Positions 28,174 to 35,991 of a stretch of DNA of 47,136 nucleotides are shown piece by piece (the stretch's first letter is position 1; every line of letters starts with the position of its first letter). The DNA comes from UBA3792 sp964426415 (GTDB taxonomy: Bacteria; Bacillota; Clostridia; Christensenellales; CAG-138): NCBI GenBank assembly GCA_964426415.1, contig CAYRQM010000009.1, positions 1-47,136 on the forward strand, in the 5' to 3' direction. The translations under genes and the position numbers were made by a program. The notes below the pieces were generated by a model, which worked only from the letters and a program-made list of their open reading frames with translations, had not been told where the DNA came from and did not search any database.

Positions 28174-29729
28174 GCTTGTACCTCCTCCTTCGTGGTGGGA
28201 TCTTGACGCCGTGCGCCTGCCATGTACAAACCAAGCTCTTCGACGGTGACCTTCGTGGGATCGAACTCGCCGACGATCTCGCCCTCATACATGACCAAAA
28301 TGCGGTCGGAAAGGTTCATGACCTCTTCCAATTCGAGGGATACCAACAAGATTGCCTTGCCCTCGTCCCGCTGCTTGACCAGCTGCGCGTGAATGTACTC
28401 AATCGCACCGACGTCCAAGCCGCGTGTCGGCTGCACCGCCACGATGAGGGGCAGGTTGCGGTCGAGCTCACGGGCGACGATCGCCTTTTGCTGGTTGCCG
28501 CCGGACATGGAGCGCGCCTTTGTGATGGGCCCTTGACCGGAACGGACGTCGTACTGCTCGATCAGGCGATTCGCGTATTCGCGTACCGCGCCGAACCGAA
28601 TGAAGCCCGCAACTTGGAATTGGTTTTCGTAGTAGCGCTGCAGAACAAGGTTTTCTTCCAAAGAGAAATCTAACACAAGACCGTGCTTGTGACGATCTTC
28701 GGGGATGTGGCTCATGCCGTCCTTGCTGCGCTGGCGAATGGCAGCCGTGGTGATGTCGTGTCCGCAAAGGGTGATCTTGCCCGCGGTGGACTTATCTAAG
28801 CCGGAAAGCGCATGGACGAACTCGGTCTGCCCGTTGCCGTCGATGCCCGCGATGCAGACGATCTCGCCCGCGCGCGCCTGCAGCGTGACGTCCTTGACCG
28901 CCGCCTTCTTGTGGAGCTTGGACATGACCGTCAGCCCTTCGACGTCCAGAACGACTTCGCCGGGCTTTGCTTCGTCCTTATCGACGACCAACTGCACGGG
29001 ACGACCGACCATCATGCGGGAAAGCTCTTCTTTGGTGGTGTCGCAGGTGTTGACCGTGCCCACATACTTGCCTTTGCGCAGGACGGTGACGCGGTCGGAA
29101 ACCTCCATGATCTCGTTTAACTTGTGGGAAATGAACAGAATGCTCTTGCCCTCTTTGGTGAGGCCGCGCATAATCTGCATGAGCTCTTCGATTTCTTGCG
29201 GCGTGAGAACTGCCGTCGGCTCGTCGAAAATGAGGATTTCGTTGTCGCGGTACAGCATCTTGAGAATCTCAACACGCTGCTGCATGCCGACAGTGATGTC
29301 TTCGATCTTGGCGTTCAGGTCGATATGCAGCCCATAACGCTCGGACAGCTCTTTGACCTTCACACGCGCTTGCTTCTTTTGGAGAAAACCTAAGACCGTG
29401 TCCTCTGCACCGAGAATGATGTTATCCAGTACGGAAAAAACATCCACCAGCTGAAAATGCTGATGTACCATACCGATGTGCAATGCGGTTGCATCGTTCG
29501 GGTCGTTGATTTTGACCTCCACGCCGTCCTTCTTGATGATGCCCTCCTCCGGCTGGTATAGACCGAACAGAACGCTCATCAACGTGGACTTGCCGGCGCC
29601 GTTTTCACCCAAAAGCGCATGGATCTCGCCTTTTTTCAATTGAAGGGTGATGTCATCGTTTGCTTTGATACCCGGAAAAATCTTGGTAATGTGCAGCATC
29701 TCAATGACGTATTCGGGAGCCTGCTCCAT
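28170..29729 (-). CDS. Duplicated ABC ATPase of a BMP/nucleoside importer (YufO/NupO-like)
   Basis: The 519-residue protein contains two fused nucleotide-binding domains. The first has Walker A GENGAGKST (residues 39-47), a VGMQQRVEILKML signature and Walker B EILIFDEPTAVLTP. The second has a degenerate Walker A (CIAGIDGNGQTEFVHAL), SGGNQQKAIVARE as signature, and a degenerate Walker B region (PLIVAVQPTRGLD). This asymmetric pattern is typical of the sugar/nucleoside importer class. It is the first gene of the ATPase-permease-permease unit, with a GGAGG site at the ATG and a promoter plus a 9-bp inverted repeat in the leader. Confidence 0.95.
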   Translation of the reverse strand: MEQAPEYVIEMLHITKIFPGIKANDDITLQLKKGEIHALLGENGAGKSTLMSVLFGLYQPEEGIIKKDGVEVKINDPNDATALHIGMVHQHFQLVDVFSVLDNIILGAEDTVLGFLQKKQARVKVKELSERYGLHIDLNAKIEDITVGMQQRVEILKMLYRDNEILIFDEPTAVLTPQEIEELMQIMRGLTKEGKSILFISHKLNEIMEVSDRVTVLRKGKYVGTVNTCDTTKEELSRMMVGRPVQLVVDKDEAKPGEVVLDVEGLTVMSKLHKKAAVKDVTLQARAGEIVCIAGIDGNGQTEFVHALSGLDKSTAGKITLCGHDITTAAIRQRSKDGMSHIPEDRHKHGLVLDFSLEENLVLQRYYENQFQVAGFIRFGAVREYANRLIEQYDVRSGQGPITKARSMSGGNQQKAIVARELDRNLPLIVAVQPTRGLDVGAIEYIHAQLVKQRDEGKAILLVSLELEEVMNLSDRILVMYEGEIVGEFDPTKVTVEELGLYMAGARRQDPTTKEEVQA

Positions 29730-29749
29730 GTCTCCACCTCCTTCTATTT

Positions 29750-29775
29750 TACATATGGACAGCTTCCCATATGTA
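29750..29775. promoter_or_regulatory. Perfect 9-bp inverted repeat in the ABC-unit leader
   Basis: TACATATGG (29750-29758) and CCATATGTA (29767-29775), 8 nt apart, lie within the first ~30 transcribed bases after the promoter. It could be a repressor operator or an mRNA hairpin. No T run follows it. Confidence 0.55.
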
Positions 29776-29784
29776 CCTTGCTTT

Positions 29785-29813
29785 ATTATATAGGTTCAGC
29801 TTGCAAATTGCAA
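29785..29813 (-). promoter_or_regulatory. Promoter of the ATPase-permease unit
   Basis: TTGCAA (29808-29813), a 17-nt spacer and TATAAT (29785-29790). The -35 region is itself a short palindrome, TTGCAATTTGCAA. It gives this unit a transcript separate from the binding-protein gene upstream. Confidence 0.8.
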
Positions 29814-29925
29814 GCAGGAACGCGAAATTTGTGAAAAATAGCAACGCCAATGTGAACAATCCACCCCGCTTCGTTTTCCGCTCTGCGCAGATGGCGCCCC
29901 GCATCGGAACAAGCGCGGCGCATAC

Positions 29926-29957
29926 AAAAAGGAGGGCGTGTTTCCACGCTCTCCTTT
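29926..29957 (-). terminator. Terminator of the BMP binding-protein gene
   Basis: On the minus strand AAAGGAG.GCGTG and CACGC.CTCCTTT pair around a GAAA loop with one mismatch, and TTTT follows, 17 nt past the stop codon. It separates the binding protein from the transporter genes, allowing high expression of the former. Confidence 0.85.
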
Positions 29958-29974
29958 GCGGATCTTTTCTCAGA

Positions 29975-31204
29975 TTATTTGTCGAAAACGGTCACGTTTG
30001 CGAGACCGCAAGCGGACATGACTTCGGGATAATCTGCGCTGATTGCGACGGTGCCATCCATGATGCCCGCAAACAGGGCTTCATATTCAGCAACGGTCCA
30101 GTTGGTGAGGCTCCAAGTTGCGGTCGGGAGACCAACAGCATTGTCAGCTGCACCCAGGCTGGTGGTGTTGCCGCCGATTTCGTCCCAAGAACCGTCATAG
30201 AGCTTGCCGATTGCCCACTGGGTGGACGCGGACAGACCCTTCAGAGCGGAAGTGACAACGGTGGCGGATTCGTAGCTCTGGTCAACATCGACGCCGACGA
30301 CTGCGCCATTGTTCTCGGAAGCTGCCGCAACGACAGAGGAGAACATGGAACCGCCGCAAGCAAAGATGATCTCGGTGCCTTCGGTGTACCAACCTGCAGC
30401 CATCGTCTGGAGTTCAGGCGATGCGGAGAAGGAAGAACCATACTGCCAGGAGTAGTTGATTTCAACGGTGATGCCCTTCGCAGCCGCTGCATCGTTTGCG
30501 CCCTGGACAAAGCCCCAGCCGTAACGGCAGCATGCCGGGTTGGTGCCGCCGCCACCGCCGCAGAAACCGAGCTTCGTGAAGCCTTCGGTAACCACTGCGT
30601 AGCCTGCGAGATAACCGGACTGCTGTTCAGCATAGCAGATACCTGCTACGTTGGTCAGGACTGCACCTGCTTCGTCGGTCAGTGTCCAACCATCGATGAA
30701 GACGAACTTCGTGTCGGGGAAGTCGATCGCTGCCTTGGTCAGTGCGCCTGCCTGCATGAAACCTGCGCAAACAACGATCTTTGCACCGCCGTCTGCAGCT
30801 GCCTTCATGGCGTTGTAACGGTCATCGTCCGTTGCCTGATCAGCATTTGCGGGCTGATAGTACTTGTAGGCCAGACCATTGGCTGCTGCATAAAGCTTGC
30901 AGCCTTCCCATGTGCCCTGGTTGAAGGACTTATCCTTCAGCTGGCCAACATCGGTGACGAACGCGATTTCATAGATGCCATCTTCGGACGTCATGGTGTC
31001 CTCGATGTCTTCCGGGTTCAGCGCGGGCACGTCGGTGTCAGCGGGGGCGTCGGTGACGTCTGCGTCGGGCGCGGGTGCGTCGGTGACGGCCGCAACGGGT
31101 GCATCAGTGACTGTTGCATCGGGTTCGGGAGTCGGCGTGGTTGTGCAAGCGACAACCGCGAAGACCAATGCGAGAACCAGCATCAGAGCAATGATTTTCT
31201 TCAT
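29975..31204 (-). CDS. BMP-family substrate-binding lipoprotein (BmpA/Med/NupN-like)
   Basis: The 409-residue protein has a lipoprotein signal, MKKIIALMLVLALVFAVVAC, with the lipobox cysteine at 20. A ~45-residue linker of TDAP-type repeats and Asp/Pro follows, then the BMP domain (YEIAFVTDVGQLKDKSFNQGTWEG, VFIDGWTLTD, GFCGGGGGTNPACCRYGWGF, GTEIIFACGGSMFSSVV, VVGVDVDQSYE). Related proteins bind purine nucleosides or act as surface lipoproteins. It stands directly upstream of the matching ATPase and permeases but has its own promoter and terminator. It is the expected extracytoplasmic receptor of that importer. Confidence 0.95.
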   Translation of the reverse strand: MKKIIALMLVLALVFAVVACTTTPTPEPDATVTDAPVAAVTDAPAPDADVTDAPADTDVPALNPEDIEDTMTSEDGIYEIAFVTDVGQLKDKSFNQGTWEGCKLYAAANGLAYKYYQPANADQATDDDRYNAMKAAADGGAKIVVCAGFMQAGALTKAAIDFPDTKFVFIDGWTLTDEAGAVLTNVAGICYAEQQSGYLAGYAVVTEGFTKLGFCGGGGGTNPACCRYGWGFVQGANDAAAAKGITVEINYSWQYGSSFSASPELQTMAAGWYTEGTEIIFACGGSMFSSVVAAASENNGAVVGVDVDQSYESATVVTSALKGLSASTQWAIGKLYDGSWDEIGGNTTSLGAADNAVGLPTATWSLTNWTVAEYEALFAGIMDGTVAISADYPEVMSACGLANVTVFDK

Positions 31205-31228
31205 AGAATGATAACCTCCTAAAAATTT

Positions 31229-31243
31229 TCCTGCGTCGCAGGA
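31229..31243. promoter_or_regulatory. 15-bp perfect palindrome upstream of the BMP gene
   Basis: TCCTGCG-T-CGCAGGA lies about 20 nt downstream of the predicted start of transcription and 8 nt before the AGGAGG ribosome binding site (31215-31220). In RNA it would form a tight hairpin next to the site; as DNA it could be an operator. Confidence 0.5.
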
Positions 31244-31271
31244 TTTATGTGCACGCTATACGTACGGACAT

Positions 31272-31300
31272 ATTATAACAGATCGTTTCGCGGAATGAAA
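31272..31300 (-). promoter_or_regulatory. Promoter of the BMP gene
   Basis: TATAAT (31272-31277) with a weak TTTCAT -35 (31295-31300) at 17 nt. The leader is about 60 nt long. Confidence 0.65.
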
Positions 31301-31699
31301 GAGGGAAAACGCAAAAATCAAAAATATTTTCCCCACAAATGGAAGAATATACGATATATCTATATGGTTCTTGCAATCACCTCGCGCTATCTATTCGGAA
31401 TTGTTATAGTTATATTGTATATCTTCCTTGCGCGCCGCCGTTCGCCTCCCTCTTGATGCTCTTTTTTACCAACTTCCGTTCTTTTCGTCTCAATTTCGCA
31501 CGCACGCCGTACCCGCTTTGGCGTGCCGATTCCTTGCGGATTCTTGCATCGACCGCGCCGCACCGCATTCGCTATTACAAAAAGGCGCCGTCCGCCGACA
31601 TTCTATGCGCAGCCTATGCAAAACATGAGAATAAACTTGCATTTGCCGTGTGCAGATCGTCGGCGCCGAGCGCCTTGTCCTTTGCGGTTTGAAAGGGCG
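31301..31699. other. Intergenic stretch without a supported gene
   Basis: About 400 bp between the BMP promoter and the end of the NlpC/P60 gene. Bases 31310-31430 are markedly AT-rich (GATATATCTATATGG, TATAGTTATATTGTATATC), unlike the rest of the window. Open frames here lack ribosome binding sites and recognisable products. I see no convincing riboswitch or RNA gene. Confidence 0.5.
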
Positions 31700-32410
31700 T
31701 CAATCGCCGTAGAAGATTGGGCGGCGCGGGTATTGGAAGATGCTGCCTCTGCCCGTGACCACCACCATGTTGAAGCTGCCCGCGCAGTGGGCGATCAGCG
31801 GCTCGTCGCGCTCGTCAAACCCGACCACGATTCCCACATGGTTGCCCAAGCCGTCGTCGGGCTTGTACTGAAAGACCAGATCGCCGACCTTTAGTGTTGC
31901 CCATGTGACGGAGCGGGAGCGCTTCCATTGGTTTTCGGTGCCGTTGCCCACCAGCCGCTTCATCTCGTCGAAGGTCAGCCCGCTTTGGCTCATTGCCCAC
32001 GAGACGTAGCCCGAACAGTCCAGCCCCAGCGGACGGAACGTCAGACTGGTGTCGCTGCCCTCCGCAGCCACCATGCGCATGGTGCCCCACATGGGGTCCT
32101 TGCCGATGGCTTCGGACTTGCCGCCCCAGAAGTAATGTACCTCATGGACGATGGACAGCGCGGCGTCCACCGTGATGCGGCGCAGCGCGGAGACTTCTCC
32201 TCTGGCGTTGATTTCCGCCTCGGTCACGTCGCGGTCGATGTCCGCATACGGCAGCGGCTCCTGCGTGGGCGCGGGCGTCTCCGTCGGAACGGGCGACGCG
32301 GTCACGACCGTCACGGACTTTGCAGGCGCGGCGGTGCAGGCGGGCAGCAGGAACAGACACGTCAGCAGCAGCGCAAGCAGCGCCCGCCGTTTTGTACGAA
32401 ATCGGTTCAC
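31700..32410 (-). CDS. NlpC/P60-family lipoprotein (probable cell-wall peptidase)
   Basis: The 236-residue protein has a lipoprotein signal (ALLALLLTCLFLLPAC, lipobox Cys at 25), then a Ser/Thr/Pro linker (VTASPVPTETPAPTQEP) and a C-terminal NlpC/P60-like domain. Probable catalytic residues are the Cys in LGLDCSGYVSWAM and the His in GLGNHVGIVVGF, with a further polar residue near IAHCAGSFNMVVV. A YFWGG block precedes the Cys region, as in this family. Such enzymes cleave gamma-D-Glu-diaminopimelate bonds in peptidoglycan stem peptides. It is the last gene of a three-gene unit behind DUF4003 and an M29 aminopeptidase. Confidence 0.88.
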   Translation of the reverse strand: MNRFRTKRRALLALLLTCLFLLPACTAAPAKSVTVVTASPVPTETPAPTQEPLPYADIDRDVTEAEINARGEVSALRRITVDAALSIVHEVHYFWGGKSEAIGKDPMWGTMRMVAAEGSDTSLTFRPLGLDCSGYVSWAMSQSGLTFDEMKRLVGNGTENQWKRSRSVTWATLKVGDLVFQYKPDDGLGNHVGIVVGFDERDEPLIAHCAGSFNMVVVTGRGSIFQYPRRPIFYGD

Positions 32411-32439
32411 CTCATCCCCCGTCCTTTCTATTTATATTG

Positions 32440-33669
32440 TCAGAATGCGAAATTGCCGTCCACGAACACGGGAATCTCCCGCCCGTCCGCCGTGACGCCC
32501 ACGATGGACAGGTCGCGTGTGCCCACCATGAAGTCCACATGGGTGATGGAGTCGTTGATGCCGTGTTCAATCAGCTCATCCTTGGTCATGTGCGTGCCGC
32601 CCTCGATGTTGGAGGCGTAGGCACTGCCGAATGCGAAATGGCAGGCGGCGTTCTCGTCGAACAGCGTTTCGTAGAACAGCGTTTTGCAGTTGGAGATGGG
32701 CGAATCAAACGGTACCAGCGCCACCTCGCCGAAATGCGATGCGCCCGCATCCACAGAAATGGCAGCCCGCAGGACGTCTTCGCCCTTGCTTGCCGTCGCT
32801 TCGATGATTTTGCCGTCGCGCAGCACAAAGCGGATGTCCTCGATCACGTTGCCGTCGCGGCAAAGCGGCATGGCGGCATACACGACGCCGTTGACGCCGT
32901 TGGCCTTGGGCGCGGTGAAGCATTCCTCCGTGGGCATATTCGGCATGTATTCCTGCCCGTCCGTGGTGACGTCGCCGCCCGCTTCCCAGATGTGGGTGTC
33001 CGCCAGCTCGACGGTCAGATCGGTGCCCAAGGAATTGGTGTAATGCAGCGATTTGAAGTGGTAGCCATTGAGGATTTTGGCGTGCTGATGCAGCCGCTTG
33101 GCATGGACGCGCCATGCTTCCACCGCCGAACCGTCGCCTTGGATGCGCACCGCCATGAAGATTTTCTCCCAAAGCGCCTCGACGGCTTCCGCCTCAGGCA
33201 GGTTGGGAAAGACCTTCTTTGCCCACTTGGGCGAAGAAAGCGCGCCGATGGACCACGGGAAGCGATTGGCGTTTTGCATGGCACGATAGTCCTTGAGCTT
33301 GGCGCCCGACGCCTTGTGCGAATTGAGAATGCGGTCGCTGTCCACGCCCAAAAGGTTTTCGGGATCGTCGGAGATCAGGTGCAAAAACGCCGCCTTCTCC
33401 GTTGCATAGTGCGTGAACATATCGGCGCGATACTGCGGGAAATCGGTGAACACCGCGTCCTCGGCATAAAGGTACTTGGCGCGGGTCATGTGATCGTCGC
33501 TCCAGATGGTGACCACCTCGCGGCAGCCGTCCTCGTAGGCGACGTCGGCGCACATCCGTGCAAATGCCGCATGCTCCACCGGGCAGAACAGCAGCAGCGT
33601 CTGTCCCTTTTGGATGTTGACGCCCACCTCTACCAGCAGGCGCGCATATTCTTGGAATTTGTTGTTCAT
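32440..33669 (-). CDS. Thermophilic-type metalloaminopeptidase, family M29 (AmpS-like)
   Basis: The 409-residue enzyme matches family M29, cytoplasmic leucyl-type aminopeptidases with two divalent metals. Visible family elements are an N-terminal YARLLVEVGVNIQKGQTLLL, DLTVELADTHIWEAGG, the metal-binding region EYMPNMPTEECFTAPKANGVNG with its glutamates, CHFAFGSAY with the metal His, and ITHVDFMVGTRDLSIVGVTADG with the metal Asp. Length is typical. It lies 22 nt after the DUF4003 gene and 29 nt before the NlpC/P60 lipoprotein, so the three are probably co-transcribed. Peptide recycling is a reasonable role. Confidence 0.94.
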   Translation of the reverse strand: MNNKFQEYARLLVEVGVNIQKGQTLLLFCPVEHAAFARMCADVAYEDGCREVVTIWSDDHMTRAKYLYAEDAVFTDFPQYRADMFTHYATEKAAFLHLISDDPENLLGVDSDRILNSHKASGAKLKDYRAMQNANRFPWSIGALSSPKWAKKVFPNLPEAEAVEALWEKIFMAVRIQGDGSAVEAWRVHAKRLHQHAKILNGYHFKSLHYTNSLGTDLTVELADTHIWEAGGDVTTDGQEYMPNMPTEECFTAPKANGVNGVVYAAMPLCRDGNVIEDIRFVLRDGKIIEATASKGEDVLRAAISVDAGASHFGEVALVPFDSPISNCKTLFYETLFDENAACHFAFGSAYASNIEGGTHMTKDELIEHGINDSITHVDFMVGTRDLSIVGVTADGREIPVFVDGNFAF

Positions 33670-33691
33670 GATTGGGTTGCTCCTTTTGCTT

Positions 33692-34660
33692 TTAATTGGG
33701 GGACGCCGCCATGCCCTGCACGATGGCGAGCAGGACGGTGGAAATCATGGTACATTGCAGCAGATCGCGGTCACGCTCGAAGGTCGGCGACCCGCTCGTC
33801 TTGGCAAGCGCGTCGATGGCGACAAGGCAAGCCGAAAACAGCCGCCGCTGGTTGCGCCCGATGCGCGCCTTGGAAAAGCCCGACGTCGCCTTGAGCGCCT
33901 CGTTCACCGCGACGATACGCTGTGCGGTTTGTGCAATCGGCGCGTCCAACAGGGTGAGGTACGCCAAAATGCCCACCTCCAGCGTGCCCTTGTTGCAAAT
34001 GCCCGCCTCCCGAATCGCGTCGTACAGCGCTTCTGTATTTTGCGCGAACGACGCGGCATCCATGGGGGACATGGCGCAAATGTGCGCCGCCGTCTGCACG
34101 TTGTTGGTTCTGCCAAAGCGCACCGCCAGCCGATCGAACACAAGAGCGCCCTTGCTTTGCGCCTCTGTGCCGTCCACGCCGTACATCGCCATCAGCACGG
34201 CGAACGACGCATCCGTCCCGCCCGTGAGGGCGCGATGGGCGTGCCGCATTTCGAGGAAGTGGGTGCGCGCCGCTGCCGCAATCGCGTCACGGCGTTCGTG
34301 CTGCTTTGCCATCAAAAGCGCCGCAATGGTGAGATAGTCGGTGGCGGCAAAGCCTGCCGTCTTCAGCGAACGATAGTTGTCCTTTGCATAGTTGAGCCAA
34401 TATTCTGCGTGGGGCGTGACCGAAAGCTTGGTGGCAATCGGCGCCATCGCCATCCCGCGAAACGCCGAAAACAGCCCCGTATTTTTGTGGAGCAGCTTGT
34501 TTCCGCGCCGCAGCCCGATCAGGTCGGCGTCATGGTCGTCCAAGCAAAGCAAAAGCGCGCACAGGCAATGCATCTGCGGTGGGGACAATCGATACACGCG
34601 TTCGACGCGCTTTCGGTTCTCTGAGAGCTGTTCACATCGCCTGATCATGTCCGCATCCAT
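33692..34660 (-). CDS. DUF4003 family protein
   Basis: The 322-residue soluble protein matches the DUF4003 pattern: MHCLCALLLCLDDHDADLI, KNTGLFSAFRGMAMAPIAT, GFAATDYLTIAALLMAK and GGTDASFAVLMAMYG. The family is found in Firmicutes, is largely helical and has no established function. No catalytic motif or membrane segment is evident. The start at 34660 has a GGAGG site, and a promoter lies about 35 nt upstream. It is the first gene of the unit with an M29 aminopeptidase and an NlpC/P60 lipoprotein. Confidence 0.85.
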   Translation of the reverse strand: MDADMIRRCEQLSENRKRVERVYRLSPPQMHCLCALLLCLDDHDADLIGLRRGNKLLHKNTGLFSAFRGMAMAPIATKLSVTPHAEYWLNYAKDNYRSLKTAGFAATDYLTIAALLMAKQHERRDAIAAAARTHFLEMRHAHRALTGGTDASFAVLMAMYGVDGTEAQSKGALVFDRLAVRFGRTNNVQTAAHICAMSPMDAASFAQNTEALYDAIREAGICNKGTLEVGILAYLTLLDAPIAQTAQRIVAVNEALKATSGFSKARIGRNQRRLFSACLVAIDALAKTSGSPTFERDRDLLQCTMISTVLLAIVQGMAASPN

Positions 34661-34692
34661 GGCTTTTCCTCCATCAAATCTGTTCCATCTTT

Positions 34693-34721
34693 ATTATGCC
34701 ACAAAACCGCGTCCTTGTGAA
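34693..34721 (-). promoter_or_regulatory. Promoter of the DUF4003 - M29 - NlpC/P60 unit
   Basis: TTCACA (34716-34721), a 17-nt spacer and CATAAT (34693-34698), with a leader of about 25 nt holding the GGAGG site. Confidence 0.65.
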
Positions 34722-34843
34722 CCACTTATTTTCGCGTTCTTCTGCATGGGACGACGAATTGGGACGGCTCCGTTCTGCTTTTGTCGAAACCGTCCTTCGA
34801 CATGCTTCGTATGCTACACTGCAAAAAAATTCGGAGGCGCCCT

Positions 34844-35932
34844 ATGAAACGCAAACGTGTGTTGCAGATGCTTTGGCTGTTGTTTCTCGGCACGGCTTGC
34901 GTGCTGCTGTTTCTGTGGCGGCGCGAGCCCACCAAGCAAGGGCAGGAAACGCTGGCGCCCGTGACGCAAACCGTCATGGCGGACGCCGTGTCCATCCCTG
35001 CGCCGGAAGCGTCCGCTTCCCCCGTCCCGTTTACCGTGCCGCCGACGCTGTCCGTCACCGTCGCGCCCACCGCCGCCGCGTCCACCGCAGCCGCAGCGCC
35101 GTCCGCCGTCGTGTCGCCCACGCCCGCAGGGGAACCGTTTTCCTTGATCTGGTTTTCGGACACGCAGTATTACGCCTACAAAAAGCCGGAAATCCTCGCG
35201 TCCATGGTGCTGTGGGCAAATTCCGTGCAAGCGGAATACCACACGCTGGCGCTGGTGCAGACGGGCGACATCGTGGACAACCACAACTACGCCCGCCATT
35301 GGGAAAATGCAAGCGCCGCCTTTTCGCAGCGCGCCGACACGCTGCCGCTGTACTGCGTCGCAGGCAACCACGACGTGGGCGCGGATACGGTCGATTACAC
35401 CATGTATCAAACGTACCACTTCTGCGACGTGAAAGACCCAGACTGCATCTATCAAGACGGCGTCTGTTGGGTGCAGCCGCTGGACGAATGCAAGCTGTTG
35501 TTGGTGGGCATCGGGTGGCAGTTGGACGCGGATTACGCCGACTGGGTCAATGCGCGCATCGCCGCGTACCCCGACTATACCGCCATTGTACTGGTGCACA
35601 GCTTCCTACATGATAACGGTGCGCTGACCACCAACGGAAAGCTGGTGGAAAAACAGGTGCTTGCAAAAAGTCCCACTGTGCGGCTCGTGCTGTGCGGGCA
35701 CAACGACGGGTCGGTGCAGTGGGAAACGACATACGAGGACGGCAGGGTCGTCCACGCGATTCTGTACAATTTTCAAGACGACACCAAGCATGGACTGGGC
35801 TACGCCCGCGTGCTGATGTTCAATCCCGCAACCCGCAACATCGCCGTCACCACCTATTCGCCGTATCTGGACGACTTTAATTATTGCAGCGACGAAGGCA
35901 AGGACACGTTTACGCTGTACGACGCGTTCTGA
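34844..35932 (+). CDS. Membrane-anchored calcineurin-like metallophosphoesterase
   Basis: The 362-residue protein starts MKRKRVLQMLWLLFLGTACV (GGAGG site 7 nt upstream) and has one N-terminal membrane helix. A long Ala/Ser/Thr/Pro/Val linker (about 40-105) leads to an external metallophosphoesterase domain. Motifs in order are LIWFSDTQYY (the usual DxH is DTQ here), GDIVDNHN, VAGNHDVG, LVHSFLHD and LCGHNDG. These supply the dinuclear-metal ligands typical of the fold. The substrate is unknown. It is a single gene; a weak TACACT -10 box lies at about 34814. A fragment of the interspersed repeat follows the stop. Confidence 0.87.
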   Translation: MKRKRVLQMLWLLFLGTACVLLFLWRREPTKQGQETLAPVTQTVMADAVSIPAPEASASPVPFTVPPTLSVTVAPTAAASTAAAAPSAVVSPTPAGEPFSLIWFSDTQYYAYKKPEILASMVLWANSVQAEYHTLALVQTGDIVDNHNYARHWENASAAFSQRADTLPLYCVAGNHDVGADTVDYTMYQTYHFCDVKDPDCIYQDGVCWVQPLDECKLLLVGIGWQLDADYADWVNARIAAYPDYTAIVLVHSFLHDNGALTTNGKLVEKQVLAKSPTVRLVLCGHNDGSVQWETTYEDGRVVHAILYNFQDDTKHGLGYARVLMFNPATRNIAVTTYSPYLDDFNYCSDEGKDTFTLYDAF

Positions 35933-35941
35933 GACTGGGGA

Positions 35942-35988
35942 AATGCCTACGCGGCGCTGCCAACCTTTTGCGGGGAAACCCGTGTACG
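35942..35988 (-). repeat. Stray copy of the 60-bp repeat unit between convergent genes
   Basis: GCCTACGCGGCGCTGCCAAC, then CTTTTGCGGGGAAACCCGTG and TACGCCG, closely matches the repeat at about 13265-13312 and the reverse complement of the 60-bp tandem units. It fills the gap between the metallophosphoesterase stop and the hydrogenase stop, 24 kb away from the main array. Confidence 0.85.
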
Positions 35989-35991
35989 CCG

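Noticed and set aside
31205..31300. Purine riboswitch in the BMP leader
   Set aside because: The leader is only about 60 nt long and shows no three-way junction or conserved loop sequences.
31247..31692. Small plus-strand frames in the BMP / NlpC gap
   Set aside because: No ribosome binding site, no recognisable domains, partly AT-rich and biased composition.
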